This document shows positions 1 to 6,403 of a DNA stretch of 26,242 nucleotides, piece after piece (the first letter of the stretch is position 1; each line of letters starts with the position of its first letter). The stretch covers positions 1 through 26,242 of the IMG/VR virus record IMGVR_UViG_3300043772_003284. One strand, written 5' to 3'. The translations under genes and the position numbers were made by a program. Origin of the DNA: a virus. The notes beneath the pieces are model-generated. The model was not told the origin of the DNA and did no database searches. It saw only the letters and a list, made by a program, of their open reading frames with translations.

Positions 1-1
1 G

Positions 2-1027
2 CCAAAAAGCCAAATAGGGGAAATAGTCGTGGACTACATCAAGTCCATGACTTCAGATTTTAACAACCGAACCTTAGCGCGTAAAATAGTGCAGGAAAAT
101 CCGCACGTCTTCGAGCAAACCGAAAACGAAATAGAAAGAGTTAGGAACAGAATTAGGCAATACAGGGGAGCGTCAGGGGAACTAGACCGCCGAGATTTTA
201 AAACAAAATATTGGGTGCGAGAGGAAAAGAAGGTCAGCGAGTACATGGCCGACTACTTAGCCAAAGGCGAGGAAAACGACACGCCCTCAATTTGGTATCT
301 GCCGCCGCATCTAAACAAGGTTTTAATCTTGTCGGACATACATATACCATACCACGTTTACGACGCCGTAATGGCCGCGTTAGACTACGGGATGCAACAG
401 GGTGTGGATGCTATTTACCTCAACGGCGATATTGTGGACTTTAAGGATATTTCACGTTGGGACAAAGAGCCGGATGCTATCAGGCTGCACGATGAAATAG
501 ACATGGTGCGCGAATTTTTGCAAGGGCTGGCTGGTATTGGACTGCCTGTTTTCTATAAATTAGGAAACCACGAGGATAGGTGGCAAAAAAAGATTATGCG
601 GGATGCGCCGGAGTTCGCTAAACTTGACGCGCTCAAACTTGAAAATGTGCTGGGATTAAATGACCTTGGGATTGAACTAATTGCATCCGGCACGCGTGCG
701 CAGTTTGGCAATTTGACAGTTATACATGGGCATGAATTTGGTGAAACCCTGTTTTCTCCGGTAAACCCTGCACGCGGTTTATTTTTGCGGGCTAAATCTT
801 CGATTTTGTCCGGCCACTACCACCAAAGAAGCCAGCATGGTGAGGCAAACATCATGGGTGAAGAAACCCGCTGCTATTCTACTGGATGCCTATGCGACCT
901 TACGCCAAAATACCGCCCATTTGCCTTCACAAAATGGAAGCATGGCGCGGCAATCGTGGAGGTAAACCCTGACAAAACCTTCCAAGTGTATAACTTTGAG
1001 ATAAATCAGGGTCAAATTATTTATTAA
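2..1027 (+). CDS. Calcineurin-like metallophosphoesterase, 5' end outside the window
   Basis: A metal-dependent phosphoesterase of the calcineurin fold; the phage substrate (nucleic acid, nucleotide or phosphoprotein) cannot be told. Counting from the GTG at base 29, the motifs run in family order: SDIH at 102-105, NGDIVD at 132-137, GNHED at 179-183, HGHE at 233-236 and GHYHQ at 262-266, which supply the two-metal site. Residues 1-90 form a charged helical N-terminal region. No stop codon lies between base 2 and the GTG in this frame, and the residues encoded there (IGEIVVDYI) continue naturally into the protein, so the true start is probably left of the window. If not, GTG 29 or ATG 47 would serve. 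It precedes the holin and portal genes. Fold confidence is high, role unknown. Confidence 0.85.
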   Translation, partial: PKSQIGEIVVDYIKSMTSDFNNRTLARKIVQENPHVFEQTENEIERVRNRIRQYRGASGELDRRDFKTKYWVREEKKVSEYMADYLAKGEENDTPSIWYLPPHLNKVLILSDIHIPYHVYDAVMAALDYGMQQGVDAIYLNGDIVDFKDISRWDKEPDAIRLHDEIDMVREFLQGLAGIGLPVFYKLGNHEDRWQKKIMRDAPEFAKLDALKLENVLGLNDLGIELIASGTRAQFGNLTVIHGHEFGETLFSPVNPARGLFLRAKSSILSGHYHQRSQHGEANIMGEETRCYSTGCLCDLTPKYRPFAFTKWKHGAAIVEVNPDKTFQVYNFEINQGQIIY

Positions 1028-1032
1028 CTTTG
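1025..1032 (+). promoter_or_regulatory. Bacteroidota-type -7 box in front of the holin gene
   Basis: TAACTTTG fits the Bacteroidota -7 consensus TAnnTTTG and lies only five bases before the ATG at 1038. No well spaced upstream TTG is seen; an identical TAACTTTG at 991-998 lies inside the preceding gene. If active, it would give a transcript with almost no leader. Confidence 0.4.
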
Positions 1033-1037
1033 TAATT

Positions 1038-1475
1038 ATGAAAACAATGGCCACTGCTTCGGCTTTCCTTATAGCGTTTTTCGCACCTGTTGCACCCGTT
1101 TTGCTTGCAGTTGGGGGATTTATAGCCCTTGACACGCTAACTGGCATCCTAAAATCCATAAAACTACATGGCTGGCGGTCGATTAAGTCGGCAAAGTTGG
1201 CACGCGTAGCCACGAAAAACCTCGTTTATTGCGGGAGCGTGTTGGTTTTTTTCTTGTTGGACAAGGCTATGTTCAACGAAGTGCTTATAGGCTTCATTCC
1301 TACGCCGTATGTCCTGACCAAAGCAATGGGGCTTATACTTTGCAGCATTGAAGCGAAGTCAATAGACGAAAATTTCGAGGCAGTTTATGGCGTATCTTTG
1401 TGGGAGCGGTTTAAGCTAATCATTAAGCGCGTGAAGTCAGTCGTTGGCCAAGTTCAAGAAATCAAAAAAGCATAA
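1038..1475 (+). CDS. Phage holin (holin family 4/toxin secretion type)
   Basis: A probable small inner-membrane protein of 145 residues that would form the lesion through which an endolysin reaches the peptidoglycan. Hydrophobic segments lie at about residues 8-32, 58-76 and 83-102, and the basic C-terminus (KRVKSVVGQVQEIKKA) would face the cytoplasm. The segment around residues 28-60 (ALDTLTGILKS followed by a basic stretch and STKL-like helix) matches the D-x-x-TGI pattern of phage holin family 4 proteins common in Bacteroidota phages. ATG 1038 follows the metallophosphoesterase stop by 10 bases, and the portal gene starts two bases after its stop. The probable endolysin lies about 6 kb downstream rather than next door. 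Confidence 0.75.
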   Translation: MKTMATASAFLIAFFAPVAPVLLAVGGFIALDTLTGILKSIKLHGWRSIKSAKLARVATKNLVYCGSVLVFFLLDKAMFNEVLIGFIPTPYVLTKAMGLILCSIEAKSIDENFEAVYGVSLWERFKLIIKRVKSVVGQVQEIKKA

Positions 1476-1476
1476 C

Positions 1477-3324
1477 ATGGATGTCGTTTCATTGGTGGCT
1501 GCTGCCACTTCCAAAATAAAAAAGTGGAAAGCATCTAAGGCGTGGGCGCGTCCGCAAACCTATGACCCCAAGTTCAAAACCAGTCAATGGATTGCAGCTT
1601 TGCCCGATTTTTCCGAAGGGTATAAGGCAGCTATTTTGGAACACGAAAAGGTCGCACCCCACGCGGAGGCAGACTATTTCCCGTATGGCATACTAAAGTC
1701 CAAAGCACCCAACCAAGACGAGAAGGAATGGGAGTATCAAATGCACCTTTACGAATCGGTTACCAACAGCGATTGGGGGCGTGCGCTTAACAAAACCAAG
1801 GCCGTAGGAAACAAGCAGAACTACAACATTAAGTGGTCAAATCCTGACCAAAAAAAATACTTTTACGAGGACTACCCCATCTACCAAAGTGTAGAGGCGT
1901 TTTTCATGGATATTGTCCGTGAAGAAAAAATCAACTATCCAAACAAGTTAATGGTGGTTGAGCCGGAGGGGCTTACGTATTTGCGGGATGTTGAAACCGG
2001 AAGTGTGTTGTATATTGACGACACCGAGGCAGTTTCTCCAGTTGTCCGCATCTACGAGGAATATCAAACGATTTACTTCAAAGAGCGCAGCCATGCTTTG
2101 GTTTTGGTTAGCATGGATGAACACTACCAAGACACCCTCAAAAACGAAAAGCATGACGGGCTAAGATTTCGCTATTTCGACACTAACATGATTATGGACA
2201 TTGTGCAAGTAGGCGAAGACGAAAAGAAAAACCCGGTTTATGAATTTTTGCCCGCATACGTTCACGGCTGGGGCTGGCTACCTTGCACCAAACTAAAAGG
2301 CCCGTCTAAGATTATTGGTGGCGAAGTAGTTTATGAATCTGCGTTTGCATCCGCTATACCGGATTTAAACGAAGTCATACGCATTAACTCTACTGCGCAG
2401 GTGTCTATCCACACTCAAGCCTTTCCTGTAAGGATTATGGTGGTAGACCCTTGCGATTATAATGACGGGCAGGGAAATGCTTGCAGCGGTGGTAGTGTTT
2501 GGTCGCCTCTCGAAAAAACCAATGTATCGTGCCCTTCCTGCAAAGGAAGTGGCAAAAAATCATTAGGGCCAACATCCGTCATTGAGGTGCTGGCGCGCGA
2601 CCCAAGGCCCGGCGCAGGGCCAACCGAACTGCCAACAGACCCTTTAAAATTCGTTGCACCTGACCCTACTATTTTGGAATACCTTGACCAGCGAATTGAG
2701 AAACACCGGAACAAAGCGTTTTCGATGTTTTTCGACACCGACAAGGCCACCAGCGAAACGGCAACAGGAAAGCAACTTGAAAAAGAAGAGTGGCAGACAT
2801 TCATGTCGGGATTTGCGCGGGAGTTGTTTGGATTGTTAGGTTTTGCAATTGAAGCCATTGGCTTTATGCGTTTTGGGTCGGATTTTGCACAGGTAGAAAT
2901 ATCATATCCCAAGACATTTAACTTCCGTACACCGGAAAGCATTACCGCCGAAATTGCCACGGCTAAAAAAGAGGGACTGCCTGCTACTTACCAAAAGGCA
3001 TTAACCTTGGAGGCGGTTGAAACGCGGTTTGGTTCAGATAAAGTAACCATGTCCGACATTGAATTGCAAATGGCAATCGACAAGCTGTGGTACATGGACG
3101 CGCTGCAAGTCCGCGCAGGGCTTGGTGTAACTATATCCACGCCGGAGGCACTACTGCACCAAAATTTTACAACCTATTTGGAACAAGCGCGAATCGAAGA
3201 TGAGGGGTTTGATGAACTTGACACCACGGCTAAAAGGGCGGTACTATTGGCATTGGCACAAGTGGATAACGCCGAAATAGAGGCAGCAAGGCCAACGCCG
3301 AACATTACGGCAAATCTTTTTTAG
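1477..3324 (+). CDS. Portal protein with a four-cysteine cluster (probable)
   Basis: A 615-residue protein in the usual portal position, before the scaffold and capsid genes. Portals form the dodecameric ring at the capsid vertex through which DNA passes and to which terminase docks. Support comes from size, position, a long helical centre (DPTILEYLDQRIEKHRNKAF) and the segment TSETATGKQLEKEEW followed by an F-x-x-PES region, a layout I know from portals of Bacteroidota phages. Four cysteines at residues 326, 336, 352 and 355 (CX9CX15CX2C, ending CPSCKGSG) look like a zinc site. A TTG at 1444 would extend the frame by 11 residues but overlaps the holin gene, so I prefer ATG 1477. The portal call rests on pattern and position, not on a diagnostic catalytic motif. 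Confidence 0.7.
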   Translation: MDVVSLVAAATSKIKKWKASKAWARPQTYDPKFKTSQWIAALPDFSEGYKAAILEHEKVAPHAEADYFPYGILKSKAPNQDEKEWEYQMHLYESVTNSDWGRALNKTKAVGNKQNYNIKWSNPDQKKYFYEDYPIYQSVEAFFMDIVREEKINYPNKLMVVEPEGLTYLRDVETGSVLYIDDTEAVSPVVRIYEEYQTIYFKERSHALVLVSMDEHYQDTLKNEKHDGLRFRYFDTNMIMDIVQVGEDEKKNPVYEFLPAYVHGWGWLPCTKLKGPSKIIGGEVVYESAFASAIPDLNEVIRINSTAQVSIHTQAFPVRIMVVDPCDYNDGQGNACSGGSVWSPLEKTNVSCPSCKGSGKKSLGPTSVIEVLARDPRPGAGPTELPTDPLKFVAPDPTILEYLDQRIEKHRNKAFSMFFDTDKATSETATGKQLEKEEWQTFMSGFARELFGLLGFAIEAIGFMRFGSDFAQVEISYPKTFNFRTPESITAEIATAKKEGLPATYQKALTLEAVETRFGSDKVTMSDIELQMAIDKLWYMDALQVRAGLGVTISTPEALLHQNFTTYLEQARIEDEGFDELDTTAKRAVLLALAQVDNAEIEAARPTPNITANLF

Positions 3325-3343
3325 TAACCTTTAATACACATAT

Positions 3344-3778
3344 ATGAACACACCAAGCGTTATTTTGGTACGGGTGGCACACCGGAAATCCTTAAGGCCA
3401 ACCGAGCGGCTTAGGCCCCGCGACTTCGGAAGCGAAAAAACCTTCTCTCACATGGAGTTAAAACAAGTAGGTTCGCAGCCCTTTAACAAATGGCTGGCGG
3501 ATTTTGGCCGAAACGGCTACATGATTAAAGCCGATTACGAGGCTGGCAATTATGCGCCCTATGGCTTTGACCCTGCAACCATCCAAAGCATCGAGGACGG
3601 CAGACGTGGCGGCGTTTCACGCGAAGCGGAACTGCAACTTGAACTTATGGAGAAGGAAGCCGAAATCGCACGCCTTCGCAAAATTGCAGAAGCAGCCGAA
3701 ACAAAAAAAGGCAAAGCCAAAGTCCAACAGGAAATCATTGAGCCGCAAGGCTACGACCAAACCAACACAGCCGAATAA
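3344..3778 (+). CDS. Hypothetical protein with C-terminal coiled coil, between portal and scaffold
   Basis: I do not recognise a family for this 144-residue protein. The N-terminal half is basic and mixed (MNTPSVILVRVAHRKSL; later FNKWLADFGRNGYMIKADY), and residues of about 92-128 form a heptad-like, charged helix rich in E, K and A, suggesting a coiled coil. The stop codon overlaps the scaffold ATG by one base (TAATG at 3776-3780), so the two are probably translated together. Position points to head assembly or to a head-tail connector, but nothing in the sequence decides this. Confidence 0.7.
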   Translation: MNTPSVILVRVAHRKSLRPTERLRPRDFGSEKTFSHMELKQVGSQPFNKWLADFGRNGYMIKADYEAGNYAPYGFDPATIQSIEDGRRGGVSREAELQLELMEKEAEIARLRKIAEAAETKKGKAKVQQEIIEPQGYDQTNTAE

Positions 3779-4557
3779 TGGAAACAACCGAAATCTTAAA
3801 AACCCTTGGTATTGAATTAGCCGAGGGCGAAACTCTAAGCGCGGATTTATTGACCACCAAGCTGGGCGAAAAATACGTGGATGTTAGCCTCCACAAAAAA
3901 GAGGTAGATGCCGCGTTCGGGAAAGCTATGGGCACAATGGAAACCAAGTTAAAACCATTGTTGGGCGAAGACGCCAAAGGGCTTAAAGGTGAGCAAATGG
4001 CAGAAAAGTTAGCCGCCAAATTTGCCGACATGGCCGCCTTGGTGGATGCCGCAAAAAAGGATGGTGCAAGCGCGGCGGAAATCGCTAAACTTCAAAAGAA
4101 AGCGGATGACCTTGCAGGGCTATTGGAGCAGGCCAACGCTGCCGCCGAAGCGTACAAGACTGAAGCGGCAACCGCGCGCGAAAAAGCGTTAGAGGAACTT
4201 GGCAAAGAGCGGCTAAACGCTAAAATCACCGAAACATATAACCGGATCAATTGGAGCGAGCAGGCCAACGAGTACGCTAAGAAAGGGCTGTACATTGAAA
4301 TTTCCGCCAAGTACGATTTTAAAGAGGAAGCTGGAAAACTTATGGCGTACGACAAAGACGGCAACATCGTTAAGATTGGCACATCCCATGCAACGGCCGA
4401 CCAAATCTTCCAGCAGGAGGCCAAAGCTGCTAAGCTATGGAAAGAAGTGCAGCAGGCTGCCGGAGGCCAGCGCGTAACCATTGACCCCGCAGACAAGCAC
4501 GCGGCCAAGCGAGCAGAGCGGCTGGCGTTTGCGGAAAAGTTGAAGCCTAAGGCGTAA
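3778..4557 (+). CDS. Capsid scaffolding protein (probable)
   Basis: A 259-residue, highly charged protein rich in A, K and E. Residues of about 80-145 are a long predicted coiled coil (AKLQKKADDLAGLLEQANAA and the following helix), and the C-terminus is basic (DKHAAKRAERLAFAEKLKPKA). This layout, with a basic tail that can bind capsid subunits, is the standard design of phage scaffolds, which direct procapsid assembly and then leave. The gene sits just upstream of the capsid gene, separated from it only by the small cassette at 4.6-5.05 kb. A strong terminator follows 19 bases after the stop. A capsid-associated helical protein of another kind remains possible. Confidence 0.7.
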   Translation: METTEILKTLGIELAEGETLSADLLTTKLGEKYVDVSLHKKEVDAAFGKAMGTMETKLKPLLGEDAKGLKGEQMAEKLAAKFADMAALVDAAKKDGASAAEIAKLQKKADDLAGLLEQANAAAEAYKTEAATAREKALEELGKERLNAKITETYNRINWSEQANEYAKKGLYIEISAKYDFKEEAGKLMAYDKDGNIVKIGTSHATADQIFQQEAKAAKLWKEVQQAAGGQRVTIDPADKHAAKRAERLAFAEKLKPKA

Positions 4558-4576
4558 ACCTATGCCATATTTTACA

Positions 4577-4598
4577 GCCTCCTTCGGGAGGCTTTTTT
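4577..4598 (+). terminator. Rho-independent terminator after the scaffold gene
   Basis: GCCTCC (4577-4582), loop TTCG, GGAGGC (4587-4592), then six T. A perfect 6-bp GC-rich stem with a stable tetraloop. Confidence 0.9.
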
Positions 4599-4599
4599 G

Positions 4600-4615
4600 T
4601 TTTAACACTTTTTAA
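4600..4615 (+). repeat. Recurrent 16-base intergenic motif TTTTAACACTTTTTAA, copy 1
   Basis: This 16-base string occurs exactly again at 7994-8009. Both copies lie a short way upstream of a promoter with the ATTGTAA/TTACAAT palindrome. A near copy lies at 5067-5081 in the capsid promoter, and a reversed near copy at 20344-20359. It could be an upstream promoter element or a protein site. Confidence 0.6.
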
Positions 4616-4625
4616 CTTTTAGGGT

Positions 4626-4656
4626 ATTGTAAAATGTTACAATCGCTGTACCTTTG
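4626..4656 (+). promoter_or_regulatory. Promoter with palindromic operator for the small cassette gene
   Basis: The -7 box TACCTTTG (4649-4656) has a TTG (4627-4629) 19 bases upstream, fitting the Bacteroidota promoter. The spacer holds a perfect inverted repeat ATTGTAA-N4-TTACAAT (4626-4643) covering the TTG. The same palindrome occupies the same place in the promoter at 8030-8061. A bound protein would block RNA polymerase, so repression is the simplest reading. Confidence 0.75.
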
Positions 4657-4677
4657 ACATATCAAAACGCAGCAGCC

Positions 4678-5001
4678 ATGACAGTTCAAGAAATTCTAAA
4701 AACAGCCAAAGAAGCCTACACCTTCGGACACGAATATCTTAAAGTTGATTATATGGGTATGGATGTGAAATTTAGAATGAACAAAAATCATTCAAGAAAT
4801 CACTCAAGAAATGATAGCAACGATATGCACAACCTTTCATTAGTTAATGTGCCAGCATCTGGAAGCAACATGAATAGCTATTTTGAAGTTGAAACACGCG
4901 AAGCTGTATTTATTCAAAAACAAATTTGGGGCGTTACAAATTGGAATCAAGCTAAAAAAGAAATCATTGAATTTCTTTCAGACATTGAATATCAAAATTA
5001 A
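4678..5001 (+). CDS. Small AT-rich hypothetical protein, probable moron
   Basis: A 107-residue soluble protein of unknown family (MTVQEILKTAKEAYTFGHEY...). Residues of about 36-46 contain a short repeat (NHSRNHSRND), encoded by two near-identical 12-base units at 4789-4812. A TTG at 4654 extends the frame but lies inside the promoter box, so the first usable start is ATG 4678, about 20 bases after the predicted transcript start. The gene has its own operator-promoter and its own terminator and sits between scaffold and capsid genes, which usually adjoin. It is richer in A and T than its neighbours. These are the marks of an accessory cassette (moron). It might act on the host or in superinfection exclusion, but nothing shows which. 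Confidence 0.75.
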   Translation: MTVQEILKTAKEAYTFGHEYLKVDYMGMDVKFRMNKNHSRNHSRNDSNDMHNLSLVNVPASGSNMNSYFEVETREAVFIQKQIWGVTNWNQAKKEIIEFLSDIEYQN

Positions 5002-5025
5002 CCCAACACACCCAACCTTTACCAA

Positions 5026-5051
5026 GCCTCCCTAACCGGAGGCTTTTTTTT
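5026..5051 (+). terminator. Rho-independent terminator after the cassette gene
   Basis: GCCTCC (5026-5031), loop CTAACC, GGAGGC (5038-5043), then eight T. The stem is identical to that of the terminator at 4577-4598; only the loop differs. Confidence 0.9.
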
Positions 5052-5061
5052 GCACCTAAAC

Positions 5062-5090
5062 TTGGATTTAACATTTTTTAACTATATTTG
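5062..5090 (+). promoter_or_regulatory. Promoter of the major capsid gene
   Basis: TATATTTG (5083-5090) fits the -7 consensus, with TTG (5062-5064) 18 bases upstream. The spacer contains TTTAACATTTTTTAA, one base different from the motif at 4600 and 7994. It lies between the cassette terminator and the capsid gene, so the capsid has its own strong-looking promoter. Confidence 0.75.
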
Positions 5091-5094
5091 TAGC

Positions 5095-5151
5095 GGCGGT
5101 GGCGACCGCGCCCAAATACGCATGGCGGTGGCGACCGCACCCAAGTACGCA
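5095..5151 (+). repeat. Two tandem 28-base hairpin units in the capsid mRNA leader
   Basis: Units at 5095-5122 and 5124-5151 differ at two positions. Each holds a perfect hairpin GCGGT-GGCG-ACCGC (5096-5109 and 5125-5138). The first starts about six bases after the promoter box, so it would be the very 5' end of the transcript. Possible roles are mRNA protection or translational control. Confidence 0.8.
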
Positions 5152-5178
5152 ATCCGTAAAATTTTAAATTCCAAATCA

Positions 5179-6240
5179 ATGTCATACGCATCTACTTTAA
5201 TTGCGTGTAATGCAGTGCAAGAATCACTGGCATCCGCATGGGCCTATAACAACCTTAGGGCCGACCAAACAACCCTTATGCAGGTGTTGTTGTCCGAAAT
5301 CAACCGCCGCGATACCATTCAGCGCATCGTGTCTAACAATGGCAAACGCCGCGCCGTAGAAGTTATCTATGAGCAGCGTTTCTTGGAGTCTATCGTGGAT
5401 AGCGGTGGACGTATCGTTTGTGGTGGTGGTAGCACTTCCGGCGAACTTTCCAAAACTTATGACGTAGCACCTTCAGATGGTTTCAACATCAAGTGGAGTG
5501 TGGATATGCAAACCTTGGAAGAGCGTTGTGAGGCTGACCAAGACTACATAGCGCGCCAAATCCTCAAGAACATGAACGTGCTTTTGGAGCGCGCCGAAAC
5601 CTACGTGGCTGCGCAAATCGCACTTAACCTTGGTTTCTTCGCTTCGGACGTGGATGCTGGTAACCCTGCTGGTACTTCACCATTGAAGCAAGGTACTGCT
5701 TTCAACACCAACGGAACTATCTCTTACGACCTTTCCAATGTCGTGAAGTATGAGTTCACCGCCAACGAGTACAACGGCCCTATCGTTGCTTTAGGCGGAG
5801 AAGACGTTTGGAAATATGCCAACGCGCTTCAAGCCTCCACAAGCGACAACGACCTTGGCGTACAACCTGAAATCCTACGTCAAAACGCTGGAATCAACTA
5901 TGGCTACAGCCGCAAAATGGCTACAGCTTTGGGTGGTAAAGAGTTTTTCCTTGGTATGATGCCAGGTTCAATTCAGTTGTTGTCCTTCAACGAGTTCGCA
6001 GGTGCTGACGGAAACCCACGGGTAATTGACGACAACGCACTTAAACAAGGCGTTATTATGCACCCCGAACTTCCTATCATGTTTGACTACTACGCTGAAT
6101 ATGCTTGTTCAGGCAGCAGCCGCCAGTGGAACTTCGGTTTAGCTTTGAACTTCGACACTGCTTTCTTGCCTAACGATATGTTCCAAGTGGGCGACCGCAT
6201 GGAAGGTGTAAACGGCCTATTGAAATTCGAGGTTATCTAA
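5179..6240 (+). CDS. Major capsid protein
   Basis: A 353-residue protein that would form the icosahedral shell. The call rests on its place after portal and scaffold, its own promoter with a structured leader, its length (typical of capsid proteins), a smooth soluble composition with many N, G and aromatic residues, and a terminator directly after it. It starts MSYASTLIACNAVQESLASA and ends GLLKFEVI. The frame is open upstream to TTG 5050. ATG 5122, inside the second leader hairpin unit, would add MAVATAPKYAIRKILNSKS. I prefer ATG 5179, which follows an AT-rich unstructured stretch. No fold-defining motif can be quoted, so HK97 fold is assumed from family knowledge. Confidence 0.8.
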   Translation: MSYASTLIACNAVQESLASAWAYNNLRADQTTLMQVLLSEINRRDTIQRIVSNNGKRRAVEVIYEQRFLESIVDSGGRIVCGGGSTSGELSKTYDVAPSDGFNIKWSVDMQTLEERCEADQDYIARQILKNMNVLLERAETYVAAQIALNLGFFASDVDAGNPAGTSPLKQGTAFNTNGTISYDLSNVVKYEFTANEYNGPIVALGGEDVWKYANALQASTSDNDLGVQPEILRQNAGINYGYSRKMATALGGKEFFLGMMPGSIQLLSFNEFAGADGNPRVIDDNALKQGVIMHPELPIMFDYYAEYACSGSSRQWNFGLALNFDTAFLPNDMFQVGDRMEGVNGLLKFEVI

Positions 6241-6265
6241 AAATCGTGTGTGTTCGGTTTAAATG

Positions 6266-6295
6266 GGGGTGGCTTCGGCTGCCCCTATTTTTTTT
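6266..6295 (+). terminator. Terminator after the capsid gene
   Basis: GGGGTGGC (6266-6273), loop TTCG, GCTGCCCC (6278-6285; two G-T wobbles), then TA and eight T. It runs directly into a promoter-like box at 6297. Confidence 0.85.
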
Positions 6296-6296
6296 G

Positions 6297-6304
6297 TACC
6301 TTAG
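6297..6304 (+). promoter_or_regulatory. Weak promoter box after the capsid terminator
   Basis: TACCTTAG differs by one base from TAnnTTTG. The run TTTTTTTGTACCTT that joins terminator and box is repeated at 22113-22126, in another terminator-promoter junction. No well placed TTG is seen upstream. Confidence 0.4.
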
Positions 6305-6322
6305 CAAAGTAATCCTGAAATC

Positions 6323-6403
6323 ATGGCCACGAAAAAAACTTACACCCCTACAACAGTTACCAAGCCACGCCCTGCCAAACCATGTAGCACCTGCGGACGA
6401 TGA
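6323..6403 (+). CDS. 26-residue CxxC peptide coupled to the next gene
   Basis: The frame reads MATKKTYTPT and ends KPCSTCGR. It begins with ATG 19 bases after the promoter-like box and its stop overlaps the ATG of the next gene (ATGA at 6400-6403). A basic, Pro/Thr-rich tail with one CxxC could be half of a zinc site. The overlap suggests translational coupling: reading this short frame would deliver ribosomes to the next start. Its small size makes it uncertain as a functional peptide, but placement between promoter and overlap is not random-looking. Confidence 0.5.
   Translation: MATKKTYTPTTVTKPRPAKPCSTCGR

Noticed and set aside
2457-2960. A 167-codon minus-strand frame within the portal gene, and similar frames at 4092-4508, 11095-11523 and 15385-15795
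   Set aside because: Each is the antisense shadow of a well supported + strand gene, with no promoter or start context.
4654-4677. Upstream TTG start for the cassette gene
   Set aside because: It lies inside the -7 promoter box, so it would not be transcribed.
5095-5151. Tandem 28-base repeats before the capsid gene as a mini-CRISPR
   Set aside because: Units are directly adjacent (one base between), with no spacers, and lie in a promoter leader.
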